From JACJWR01 sp963752505 (GTDB lineage: Bacteria > Actinomycetota > Actinomycetes > S36-B12 > UBA10799): 64,000 nucleotides of DNA. This document shows positions 46,608 through 55,349 of the stretch, one piece after another. A model generated the notes under the pieces. It was not told where the DNA came from. It saw only the letters and a list, made by a program, of their open reading frames with translations, and searched no databases. The translations under genes were made by a program, and so were the position numbers. The stretch's first letter is position 1. Each line of letters opens with the position of its first letter. The DNA lies in NCBI GenBank assembly GCA_963752505.1, contig CAVVYM010000010.1, positions 303,224-367,223 of the forward strand. Direction: 5' to 3'.

Positions 46608-48248
46608 ATGCCGCAGCAAAGTCTGACCGAGTTCGTCAATGACATGGAAGCTGCGGGACTGCTCGTGCGCGTCACTGACGAAGTACGGGTCGACGATCTC
46701 CCAAGGATCATGGAAGATCACCCGACCACAGCGGTTCTGGTGGAAAACATCAAGGACTGCGAGTTCTCGTTCCTCGCGAACGCGTACTCGAACCACGATA
46801 TGTACGCACTCGCGATGGGGTGCGACAAACGAGTCGTAGGCCTGGAAATGGTCGATCGGGCGAGCCGGCGCATCGCCCCCGTGATGGTGGAAGACGCACC
46901 GGTACATGAGGTCGTTCTCAGCGGCGACGACATCGACTTGACGGTACTGCCAATGTTCTTGCACCACGAGCGGGACGGCCAGTCGTACTCCGACGACAAC
47001 CTTGTGGTTTCGAAGGATCCGGAAACTGGCGTTCCCAACTGGGGTTTCTACCGCAGCATGTACAGGTCGAAGAACGAACGGAACTTCGACATGACCTGCA
47101 CCTCGCATCGCAGTCGGATTAACGCGATGAAGGCTGCTTCGATGGGCAAGAATCTTGAGATCGCGGTGGTCATTGGCGGGCCGACACTGGACAAACTATC
47201 GGCGCTCAAGGGTTTCCCCCCGGACGTGAACGACTTCGAAGTTCTTGGCTCGTTCTACGGTGAGCCCGCCAAGATGGTCAAATGCAAGACTGTCGATCTT
47301 GAGGTTCCGGCGAACGCGGAGATTGTCATCGAAGCGGAGTTGATGGCACTTGAGGGGTGGACGCACGACGAGGCGCCCTTCGGTGAGTTCACCGGCATGT
47401 ACGGCGGGGGTATGAAACACAACGTCCGCTGCATCGTGAAGGCCATCACCTATCGCAAGGGGGGCATCTTCCAGTACGCCACCATCGGTGGCGGACACCC
47501 CTGGTACACCGACAACATGCTGCAGCTTCCAGCGCTGGAGGCGGATCTATTTGGGGCACTCAAGGACTCCGCTCTCGACGTCCTTGAAGTCCGCGCCCCT
47601 GCTTCGGGCCTGAGCAATATTGCGTACGCGAAGATTCGCAAGCAGGGTGCAGGCGACGGGAAGCAGGCCTTGTCGGTGATGTTAGGCGCCTCGAAGATGG
47701 CCCTGCCGAAGGTCGCGTACGTTTTCGACGAAGACATCGATATCTGGGACGACAACGAGATCAACTGGGCGATGGCGTTCCGTTACGACCCGGCCCGCGG
47801 CACTGTCATCATTCCGGACAGCAACACCATGACAGTCGACCCGACCATTCCTAAGGACGCAGCCCCGGGGACCACGGCCAAGATCGGCTTTGACATGACG
47901 ATCCCATTCGGCCCCAAATACGTGCAGTCCGATTTCACGCGAAGCGCGCCCTTCATCCTGCCTGAGCCCGAAAGTGATGTGAAGCCAATGACCGAGGCGG
48001 AGATCACCGAAGAAATGCGGACGATAATCAAGCAAGCCCCCCGTAGTTGGAAGGAGATATTGACGGCGTTCAACGGCCAAAACTATCGAGACATCTATCG
48101 CGCGTTTGGCAACTTGCGCAGTGAACTAGGTCGCGTTGTGGAACCGCCCTATTACCCATACGCATTCAAGACAGGCGACAGTGACTTTATTGGAGAAACA
48201 TCCCCAAATGAGCCAACCTCGACAGACATCCGTCACCACAAGCACTGA
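46608..48248 (+). CDS. ubiD: UbiD-family prenylated-FMN-dependent (de)carboxylase
   Basis: This 546-residue protein starts behind GGAGTTTCC. Family marks are NFDMTCTSHRSRINAMKAAS, EVPANAEIVIEAELMALEGW then THDEAPFGEFTGMYGGGMKH, and the C-terminal FRYDPARGTVIIPDSNTMTV then DPTIPKD. The Glu/Arg/Asp residues around the E...R...E catalytic triad are in these blocks. UbiD enzymes reversibly decarboxylate aromatic or alpha,beta-unsaturated acids using prenylated FMN made by UbiX. The UbiX gene follows ten bases later. The sequence does not fix the substrate. Its codon use looks somewhat less G+C-biased than neighbours, consistent with acquisition. Confidence 0.93.
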   Translation: MPQQSLTEFVNDMEAAGLLVRVTDEVRVDDLPRIMEDHPTTAVLVENIKDCEFSFLANAYSNHDMYALAMGCDKRVVGLEMVDRASRRIAPVMVEDAPVHEVVLSGDDIDLTVLPMFLHHERDGQSYSDDNLVVSKDPETGVPNWGFYRSMYRSKNERNFDMTCTSHRSRINAMKAASMGKNLEIAVVIGGPTLDKLSALKGFPPDVNDFEVLGSFYGEPAKMVKCKTVDLEVPANAEIVIEAELMALEGWTHDEAPFGEFTGMYGGGMKHNVRCIVKAITYRKGGIFQYATIGGGHPWYTDNMLQLPALEADLFGALKDSALDVLEVRAPASGLSNIAYAKIRKQGAGDGKQALSVMLGASKMALPKVAYVFDEDIDIWDDNEINWAMAFRYDPARGTVIIPDSNTMTVDPTIPKDAAPGTTAKIGFDMTIPFGPKYVQSDFTRSAPFILPEPESDVKPMTEAEITEEMRTIIKQAPRSWKEILTAFNGQNYRDIYRAFGNLRSELGRVVEPPYYPYAFKTGDSDFIGETSPNEPTSTDIRHHKH

Positions 48249-48258
48249 CGCCTAGGAC

Positions 48259-48864
48259 ATGACCGTCAAGCGCATTGTCGTTGGAATCACCGGTGCCACC
48301 GGAATCGTCTACGGTGTTCGAACCCTTGAAGCCCTGCGTGAATTGGGCGTCGAAAGCCACTTGATCGTCTCTAAGGCAGGCGACATGACCCGGGCCTACG
48401 AGACCGACTACAGCAGGAAAGCACTCCTTGGCCTGGCCGACCATACGCACGCACCTAACGACGTTGCGGCACCTATTTCCTCCGGATCATTCAAGACTAT
48501 GGGGATGATCATCGCGCCCTGTTCGATGAGATCGTTGGGCGACATCGCAACCGGCACGACGAGCGGCTTGATCGCTCGAGCCGCCGACGTGTGTCTAAAA
48601 GAGCGGCGACGACTCGTATTGCTCCCCAGGGAGACCCCGCTTCACTTAGGCCACCTCCGCAATATGACCGCGGTGACCGAGATGGGCGGCATCATCGCTC
48701 CGCCGGTCCCAGCGTTCTACACCCGTCCGAGCACCCTCGACGAGATGGTTCGTCACACCGTGGGACGTGTGCTGGATCTCTTCGATTTCGACCTTTCCGA
48801 CTTCCCCCGCTGGGGCAGCGACCAGTCGTGGGACTCGCCAAACACCCTGGGTGATGAGGTGTAG
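48259..48864 (+). CDS. ubiX: UbiX-family flavin prenyltransferase
   Basis: This 201-residue protein begins VKRIVVGITGATGIVYGV, an FMN-binding loop. It carries IIAPCSMRSLGDIATGTTSG then ERRRLVLLPRETPLHLGHLR, the conserved phosphate/prenyl-binding segments of UbiX, and ends with the FDFDL...RWG tail. It attaches a dimethylallyl group to FMN to make the cofactor used by UbiD. It is cotranscribed with ubiD. The C-terminal 35 codons are duplicated as a remnant at 44800-44907. Confidence 0.94.
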   Translation: MTVKRIVVGITGATGIVYGVRTLEALRELGVESHLIVSKAGDMTRAYETDYSRKALLGLADHTHAPNDVAAPISSGSFKTMGMIIAPCSMRSLGDIATGTTSGLIARAADVCLKERRRLVLLPRETPLHLGHLRNMTAVTEMGGIIAPPVPAFYTRPSTLDEMVRHTVGRVLDLFDFDLSDFPRWGSDQSWDSPNTLGDEV

Positions 48865-49471
48865 GGTCGGTGCACCTCGGGCAGGACAGGGCTGCGACAG
48901 CGCTGAGTTCGGCGTCTCTGCCCAGCGCAGCACAGGTGGTGCGCATCCTGGAGTACCTCACCGCCGCAGTGGATCCACAGCCTCGGCGCGACGTGCGTCG
49001 GGCCGAGGTGGAGAACGCCGGGGGCCTGGTGCTGCAGGCTAAATAGCGAGGGACCCCGGCAGCGCATCTGAGCTGCCGCCAGCCCGGTGGCTGCTGGGCG
49101 TTGGCCTGGGCAAATGATCGAAGCCAAGACACTCTGAGTCGCGGTGCACGCGGGCTAGCGTGCACCGTTGGAGTGCGTCACCCGCCCAATTCGCCCTCGA
49201 CGCGGGCTCGTGTGCACCTTTCAGGCCCTCAGGAACCGCTCAAAGTTATACACGGGCCCGCATCTCTTGGTTTTCGAGACGGTCACCTTGATTAGTGGGG
49301 TACACCAGCCCGCGTCCGATGCTCCTACGCCGAGGTGATCCAGCTGTTGACCCGGCACGACGGGCGACTCTCGCTTCCCGAATCGTGGTTTGTGCCTGGC
49401 ACACGCAGCGCACGGGTGCCGCGCCTCCACAGCTGCCGGCAGGTAGTTTCGCTGACATGAAAGGTGACGAC
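48865..49471. other. gene-poor stretch with repeat element
   Basis: About 600 bases between ubiX and the next gene show no convincing gene. It contains repeat copies at 49150-49313 (reported separately). Confidence 0.5.
49150..49313. repeat. inverted-repeat element, second cluster of the GCGGGCTGGTGTGCACC family
   Basis: Copies: direct GCGGGCTAGCGTGCACC at 49150-49166; direct GCGGGCTCGTGTGCACCTTT at 49202-49221; inverted, diverged, at 49242-49261; and an inverted GGGGTACACCAGCCCGC at 49297-49313. The cluster mirrors the one at 44590-44701 and, with it, brackets the patatin/START/ubiD/ubiX block. Confidence 0.7.
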
Positions 49472-51130
49472 ATGCCGGTCATCACGGGCGAGCAGCGTCA
49501 CCGAGCTGCCGGGGTTTTACTCACCATGGCAGCCGGGGACGCACTCGGCGCAGGGTACGAGTTCGGTGGTCCTTACCCCGCGGACATGCCGGTGGCGATG
49601 AAAGGTGGCGGAGCGTTCAACTGGGACCCAGGGGAGTGGACCGACGACACCCAGATGGCACTGGTGATTGCCGACGCCGCACTCGCGGAGGGCGACCTGC
49701 TCTCGACGCTCGCCTTGGATCGCATCGCTGACGGTTGGGCGCAGTGGAGGGCAACAGCGGCCGATGTAGGAGCCCAAACAAGTACGGTGCTTTCCTCCGC
49801 AGCGCGGGTCGCGGCTGCAGAGGCGAACAACCGGCAGTCACCTGCAGCCGAAAGCCGGGTGGCCGAAGCACCAGCGGCGGACGCGGCGACCGAAGTCCCA
49901 GCGGCTGCGTCAGCTCGAGTGCCAATCACGGCGGAACACCTGCGGGGGCAGTCGCAGCGGCTCCACGCCGACACCGGTCACACCGCCGGCAACGGCTCAC
50001 TCATGCGCACCGCACCTGTCGCTCTGGCCTACCTGCACGAGCCGGCTGCGTTGACCCGAGCGGCTACCCGCATCAGCCAACTCACCCACTTCGACCCGGA
50101 AGCGGCAGAAGCGTGTGTGTTGTGGTGTCATCTGATCCGGCTCGCGGTACTCACCGGTGAGTTGCGCGCGGCCGAAGCGTTGGACCAGTTGCCCGCCGCC
50201 CGACGTGGGGTGTGGCAAGAGCGTCTGGAGGCCGCGGCGTCGATGCGACCGTCAGATTTCACGGCCAACGGCTGGGTCGTGGAGGCGCTGCAGGCAGCGT
50301 GGTGCTCGATCGTCACGACAGCGGGCGAGGCGGCATCGGGGGCCGGACCCTCGGCGGAGGTCAGCGGTGAGGTAATGCTGTCGATTTCCGGTGCAGCGCT
50401 GGACCCCCATCACGTACGCCGGGCGTTGGAAGCGGCCGTGCGCGGTGGTCGCGACACCGACACCGTCGCTGCGATCGCGGGTGGATTACTTGGCGGTCTC
50501 TACGGCGCCTCGGCGGTTCCGGCCCAGTGGCGTCGGGTGCTGCACGGCTGGCCTGGTTTGCGCGCGCGTGACCTCATTGCCCAGGCCGCGTTGATCGCTG
50601 CCGGTGGTCAGTCCGACTCGGCAGATTGGCCGAGCGCTGCGGCCATGGACTACTCGGCATTCTCAGGTGTGGACACGTTGGTCCGACACCCACACGACGA
50701 CGGCGTGTGGCTCGGTGGTGTGGGGGCTTTGCAGGCTCTGCCGGATGGCGTGGATGCGGTGGTGTCGCTGTGCCGGCTCGGCGCGCAGGAGGCGCCGGTG
50801 GCCGGCGTGGCTGCGGAGGATCACGTGGAGGTGTGGCTGGTGGACACCGCCGCCGCACAAGACAACCCCCACCTGGAGTTTGTGTTGGCCGACACCGTCG
50901 AGGTGATCGGGCAGTTACGGGCAGAGGGCAAGACGGTGCTGGTGCATTGCGTGCAGGCGCAGTCGCGCACCCCCACGGTCGCTGCGATGCATTCGGTAGC
51001 GCTTGGGATGCCGGCACAGCAGGCGTTGGCCGCGGTGTGTGCGGTGCTGCCGGACGCCCAGCCGAACGCGGCGTTTGTTGCGGTGGTTGATGAGTGGGCC
51101 AGTGGCGTGGGCACAGAGCCGCCGAGCTAG
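49472..51130 (+). CDS. ADP-ribosylglycohydrolase - dual-specificity phosphatase fusion
   Basis: ATG 49472 follows AAAGGTGACGAC (49457 is an alternative) and gives 552 residues. Residues 1 to about 385 are a DraG-type ADP-ribosylglycohydrolase. It has GDALGAGYEFGG, GEWTDDTQMALVIADA with the metal-binding TDDT, HTAGNGSLMRTAPVAL, and RGGRDTDTVAAIAGGLLGGL with the second metal site. A low-complexity Ala/Glu insertion lies near 115-165. Residues from about 410 form a cysteine phosphatase domain ending in TVLVHCVQAQSRTPTVAAMH (HCX5R, Cys near 491). It probably removes ADP-ribose from proteins or nucleotides and dephosphorylates a linked product; the pairing is the unusual part. Confidence 0.87.
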   Translation: MPVITGEQRHRAAGVLLTMAAGDALGAGYEFGGPYPADMPVAMKGGGAFNWDPGEWTDDTQMALVIADAALAEGDLLSTLALDRIADGWAQWRATAADVGAQTSTVLSSAARVAAAEANNRQSPAAESRVAEAPAADAATEVPAAASARVPITAEHLRGQSQRLHADTGHTAGNGSLMRTAPVALAYLHEPAALTRAATRISQLTHFDPEAAEACVLWCHLIRLAVLTGELRAAEALDQLPAARRGVWQERLEAAASMRPSDFTANGWVVEALQAAWCSIVTTAGEAASGAGPSAEVSGEVMLSISGAALDPHHVRRALEAAVRGGRDTDTVAAIAGGLLGGLYGASAVPAQWRRVLHGWPGLRARDLIAQAALIAAGGQSDSADWPSAAAMDYSAFSGVDTLVRHPHDDGVWLGGVGALQALPDGVDAVVSLCRLGAQEAPVAGVAAEDHVEVWLVDTAAAQDNPHLEFVLADTVEVIGQLRAEGKTVLVHCVQAQSRTPTVAAMHSVALGMPAQQALAAVCAVLPDAQPNAAFVAVVDEWASGVGTEPPS

Positions 51131-51318
51131 CCACCCGCAAGGCGAGCACCGGGATGGGGGTTGCCGCAACCCTTCATCTCCCCGATCAGCCACGAGGTAA
51201 GACACCCACGCCGGCCACAGCGCGGTGCTACCGTTGGCGGCGATCGAACCGGTGGGCATCCCAGCGATCGAGCCTTTCGCCACTACACGCGATACCGACA
51301 TCCGATAGAGGCCAACAG

Positions 51319-52392
51319 GTGGAAAGCGCCGTCAACGAAATCGACATCGTCGTCATCGGCGGTGGCCAGGCAGGCCTCGCCGCCGGCTACTACCTGCGCC
51401 GGGCCGGGCAACGCTTCGTCATCCTCGACGATCAACCAGCGCCGGGCGGGTCCTGGCCGCACACCTGGTCGTCGTTGACCTTGTTCTCGCCAGCGTCGTA
51501 CTCGTCATTGCCCGGGTGGCCCATGCCGCATTGGTCGAGAGGGTTTCCGCCGGGGCACCACGTCGTTGACTATCTGCGGGCCTACGAGCAGCGATACGAA
51601 CTGCCGGTGCGCAGGCCGGTTCGAGTGCAGGCGGTTGTCCGTGAGGGTTCGCACCTGCTGGTGTCCACGTCGGCGGGCCAGTGGCGATCCCGCGGCGTGA
51701 TCAGCGCGACCGGCACGTGGAGCCAACCTTTCTGGCCGGTCTACCCGGGTTCGCGAACCTTTACTGGGCGGCAGCTGCACACCGTGGAGTACCGCGAACC
51801 CACCGAGTTTTCGGGAAAGCGCGTGGTGGTGGTCGGCGGCGGTAACTCTGCGGCGCAACTGGTCGCCGATATCTCCGATGTCACCGACGTCACCTGGGTC
51901 ACCCTAAGCCCGCCGCGCTACTTGCCCGACGAGGTCGACGGGCGTGCGCTGTTCGACGTGGCCACCCGCAGGGCTGCCGATATCGCCGCCGGGCGACCCG
52001 ACGATGGGGGCAGCTCCGCTCTCGGCGACATCGTGATGGTGCCTCCGGTACTTGCTGCCCGTGAACGTGGTGTGTTGCACGCATTGCCGATGTTCGAAGG
52101 GATCTCCCGCGACGGTATCTATTGGACCGACCACGGGCACGGTTCACGCGAGCAGAAGGCCGACGTCATTGTGTGGGCCACTGGTTTCCGGCCCGCCCTT
52201 ACCCACTTGCGTTCGCTGCAACTGCGTGAGCCCGACGGCAGGATTGCCGTGGAGGGCACTCGCTCGGTGAGGGAACCGGCCCTTCACCTGATCGGCTACG
52301 GCGATTGGACCGGGCCCGGGTCGGCGACTCTCATTGGAGTCGGCCGCACGGCCCGCGACGCCGTCGCGCACCTCGCCGCACAAGACGCGTAG
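51319..52392 (+). CDS. arsO: ArsO-like flavin-dependent monooxygenase
   Basis: GTG 51319 follows AGAGGCCAACAG and gives 357 residues. IVVIGGGQAGLAAGYYLRRA binds FAD. APGGSWPHTWSSLTLFSPAS then YSSLPGWPMP is the strongly conserved front of ArsO-type monooxygenases. VVVVGGGNSAAQLVADIS binds NADPH and DVIVWATGFRPALTHL is the usual closing ATG motif. ArsO genes usually lie in arsenic-resistance operons, but no arsR, arsC or transporter is adjacent here, so the arsenic role is uncertain. Confidence 0.85.
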   Translation: MESAVNEIDIVVIGGGQAGLAAGYYLRRAGQRFVILDDQPAPGGSWPHTWSSLTLFSPASYSSLPGWPMPHWSRGFPPGHHVVDYLRAYEQRYELPVRRPVRVQAVVREGSHLLVSTSAGQWRSRGVISATGTWSQPFWPVYPGSRTFTGRQLHTVEYREPTEFSGKRVVVVGGGNSAAQLVADISDVTDVTWVTLSPPRYLPDEVDGRALFDVATRRAADIAAGRPDDGGSSALGDIVMVPPVLAARERGVLHALPMFEGISRDGIYWTDHGHGSREQKADVIVWATGFRPALTHLRSLQLREPDGRIAVEGTRSVREPALHLIGYGDWTGPGSATLIGVGRTARDAVAHLAAQDA

Positions 52393-52617
52393 TGGCCGAC
52401 GGTCGCCGCACGGCGCAGTTGTGTCGGACCCCCATGTGACTATCGGTTGAGGTCAGGGGCGCGGCGATAGCCGTGCCCTTAGCGGTGGCGATCCTCGGTC
52501 GGGTGAGCGAGTGACGGCGAGGCTCACATTGGAAGGTCGCGCGGGCGCCACTGCAGATCATCTGCCCAGTAGGTGGTGAGCACGGGGAAGTTTGTGTGGG
52601 CGGCCGACTGGTTGGGG

Positions 52618-53748
52618 TTATTGCTGGCCCTCGAGGGGGACTGGGCGTAGTTGGGTGCCGTCGGCGAGGAGGCCGACCATGCATTCGTTTGCTGGGCGCA
52701 GGCAGTTGTTCACCACTTTGTTCATGGTGTTTTTGTCCCAGCCGTTCATCCAGTCGCCGTGCAGGGTGTAGCCGCCTCGGTCGGCGGTGTCGGGGTCGGT
52801 GGCGAACCGCCAGGTGGAGGGTGGGCCTGTTTCGTCGGTCACGCGGATGCCGAAGTTGTAGCTGATTTCGGGGATGGCTACCGGGTGGGTTTCGGGGCAG
52901 GTGCCGGTGCCGGTCACCGGGGCGGTCGCCGGAGGGGGATGGGCTTGGTGATCGGTGGCGGAGAGTTTGCGTCAGCATGTGGAAGACAGTCGATCGACGA
53001 TGTCGTGGCGAGTCGGGATGTAGGGGACGTGGTGAGCGGGTGCGGGGAATGGGCGGGTGCTGCCAGCTTTCGCATCGGAATTTGGCCACAGCGACGTCTT
53101 GCGGGCTTGTGGACATGGCGTTGCCGGCGATCATGCGAAGCCCGGCTGGTGGTGGGGTGATCGATTCGGCCGGCAGGTGGTAGCCGGTCTTGTAGTAGAA
53201 CAGCGGGTCGACATATGTCAGCCGTTCGCCGGACTCCCCGAACAGCGCGGGAACCCAGTAGCCGGACTTGTTCAGTGACACCCCGTCGCAGGTTGTGGTC
53301 GCGGTTTGGACCAGGGATTCCGGGGTGGTGAAGGCGTCGACGTCGGGGTTGCCGAAGAAAATGTGGTGATGTGCGGCGCCAGGCTTTCCGGGGGCCATGA
53401 GCGGGTCGTCGAAACTTGAGTGCGACTCGATGCAGTGGGTGCGGAAGGCACCGGTGTCGTCTTCTCGGGGGCCGGGTGTCTCGCTTTCGGCCACGAGGGT
53501 GCTCTGCAACGTGCCGTCAGGGGATGTCCAGTCGACGGTGTTGATGACCGTTGTTTCGGCCTTTTCTTCGGCCGTGTCAGGGGTGGTTTCGGTGGTGCCG
53601 GGGGTGGTTTCGGCGATGCCTGCGGGGGTGGTGCCGCCGGTGACGACGGGGCGCATCCGGTGAACACCAGCGCGGCGATCGAGGCTGCGCACAGGGCGGT
53701 CCAACGCCCCCGGTTCGCTGTCTGCCCGTGGCCTTCCCGCGTCCCCAT
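52618..53748 (-). pseudogene. DUF1996 lipoprotein, disrupted
   Basis: From ATG 53748 a signal peptide runs to a lipobox (ALVFTGCAPSS). The frame then switches near 53650. The DUF1996 core follows: FRTHCIESHSSFDDPLMAPG, AAHHHIFFGNPDVDAFTTPE, TTTCDGVSLNKSGYWVPALF and YYKTGYHLPAESITPPPAGL, then RMIAGNAMS. Between about 53080 and 52980 the reading is lost and a segment that should carry the FPxCWxG element is not recognisable. The end SYNFGIRVTDETGPPSTWRF then GDWMNGWD is in a third frame. DUF1996 proteins are exported, often cell-surface or carbohydrate-linked, with unknown activity. Confidence 0.75.
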
Positions 53749-53891
53749 CCGTTTCAGGTCAACTGTGCTGTGGTGTTGACGCGAACGGATTCCCTGCGGG
53801 TCGGTTGCGGGAGGGGGCGATGGATCGCCGCCTGTGCAAGTTGGGTGTTGTTCGAAGCTGATGTTTACCTCCCGGCTGCAGGACACGTTGT

Positions 53892-54090
53892 AGTGGGCGG
53901 CACCTGCGACGACGCAACTATCGACTGTCCGGCTCGGCTCAACGGCTTTGGTGCGGCGCGCGACTACGACGCGGTGGTCACGTTGTACGCGTCGGCGCAG
54001 CCGGTGGGCTGGGAGGTGGAGGAGTTGCGCTACGGCTTCGGTGATGGCGTCTTCGGGGGTGACGACATTGCCCGGGTGCGGCGGGTCTGA
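53892..54090 (+). pseudogene. partial duplicate of the phosphatase gene at 42135
   Basis: The segment reads DDATIDCPARLNGFGAARDY, then DAVVTLYASAQPVGWEVEEL and RYGFGDGVFGGDDIARVRRV-stop. It parallels residues ~45-105 of the phosphatase at 42135, with about 93% DNA identity by eye over ~190 bp (42250-42442). The CX5R half is missing. Downstream, at 54104, CGAGTGTGGGTTCAGCGCC matches the start of the DUF3018 antitoxin (42664), so the copy retains both ends of that region with the middle deleted. Confidence 0.8.
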
Positions 54091-54103
54091 CCGAGTCCCA
54101 CAA

Positions 54104-54148
54104 CGAGTGTGGGTTCAGCGCCGAAAACCGGCCTCGAACCCACACTCG
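54104..54148. repeat. 13-bp perfect inverted repeat (hairpin)
   Basis: Arms CGAGTGTGGGTTC (54104-54116) and GAACCCACACTCG (54136-54148) pair perfectly around a 19-base loop, immediately after the phosphatase fragment. No T-run follows. The left arm is the same sequence that starts the antitoxin at 42664. Confidence 0.6.
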
Positions 54149-54228
54149 ACTCCAAGCCGCACGAGTGCTCCCCGGCTCGGTCGCAGCTGTAGTCGGCCCG
54201 CTGCTGCGACGGCGGGTGCCGCAGACTC

Positions 54229-55207
54229 TCACCAGGTACCGTCCGTGATCGAGTCAGCGTTGGGGTCCTTCAGCGTGATCACCGTCGTCGGGTCTACCGG
54301 GGTGAACGGCTGATCGTCCCCGCCGAGGACGCTTCCCACCGTGGTCACCCCCGCCAGACTTGGCGACGCGGGCAGGTCGCTGGCATCGGCGTTGTAGTAA
54401 TCGAACCAGGGCAGGCCGGCATCAACGTAGGCTTCGTAGTCCACGGGTGTGGCCGGTGGCGCCTCGCCGGTGATGGCGGTCCATTGAGCTGCCGAGCACA
54501 AGTGCACGAACACCCGCGCGGAGCGCTCCGGGTCGTAGTCCTCGAGCAGCCGGTCGTCTGAGTAGATCTCTTGCCGCATCTGACCACCCGACCCGAGGCC
54601 CATGTCCGGCGGCGCACCCGCGCATAGAGATCGCTTCATCCAGGGCGCCGTACGGTACCGCCGCGGCCTGCTCGGCGTGCCACCGAGCGAGTGCGTCGGC
54701 GGTCATGCCCACCGCTCGCAGCTGGACCCCGCCGTGCTCCTCGCTCCCGGTGATCTGACCCTCGACCGTGGCGCCGAGTCCGAGCGGAACGGCAACGAAT
54801 TGCCGGATGTGGCCCTCACCCGCATTGATCCCGTCGAGCCACGGCTGGTCGGGCAGGCAGAGGTAGTTCTGCGGATCGGATTCCAGCGACTCGGTCCAGC
54901 GCTGGCCACTGATGGCGCACACCTTGCCAATGCCAACCTGAAGGGCCGCCGGTTCGTCGGCGTCGAACGCGAGCCACATGGCCTCGCGCTGATAGATGGG
55001 CAGCATCACCCCGCCGCGTGCGAGCCACTGCGGCGGGACGGTGTCGGGATAGTCCTCGACGCGGCGCAAGGGAAAAGCACCCAGTCCCGGCGGTAGCGGG
55101 TGCAGGCCATCCTCAGGGATGCGCAACGTGCGCATGAACGTGACCCGGACTGGGCCCAGGATGAGTGTGTTGCCGTCGAGTTGTGCCTTCTGTGTGTGGT
55201 CGTGCAT
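54229..55207 (-). CDS. conserved protein of unknown function, one frameshift
   Basis: ATG 55207 follows AGGGGGTTGGTC. The first part (to about 54620) contains PRVEDYPDTVPPQWLARGGV-like sequence, MLPIYQREAMWLAFDADEPA, KVCAISGQRWTESL, GEGHIRQFVAVPLGLGATVE and TGSEEHGGVQLRAVGM. The rest, in another frame, reads DMGLGSGGQMRQEIYSDDRL, SARVFVHLCSAAQWTAITGE and PWFDYYNADASDLPASPSLA. I recall this combination (IRQFVAxPLG...MGLGxGGxMRQEIY...WFDYY) from a widespread bacterial family without known function. One base change near 54620 joins the halves into about 325 residues. No signal peptide. Confidence 0.72.
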
Positions 55208-55349
55208 GACCAACCCCCTGGTTCTGCCGACTCGGTGCCGGTACTGCAGGTGTATCAGGGGGCCCCGACACTCTCCGAATCCTCGATCGAGTGGCCCTAG
55301 TCGGTCTTCGGCGATCACCTTCGTTGTGCCCGTATCGGATTGGCAAGGC

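Noticed and set aside
54104..54148. 13-bp hairpin as a transcription terminator
   Set aside because: There is no T-run after the stem, and one arm is a duplicated antitoxin start, so its origin is better explained by duplication. It is listed as a repeat only.
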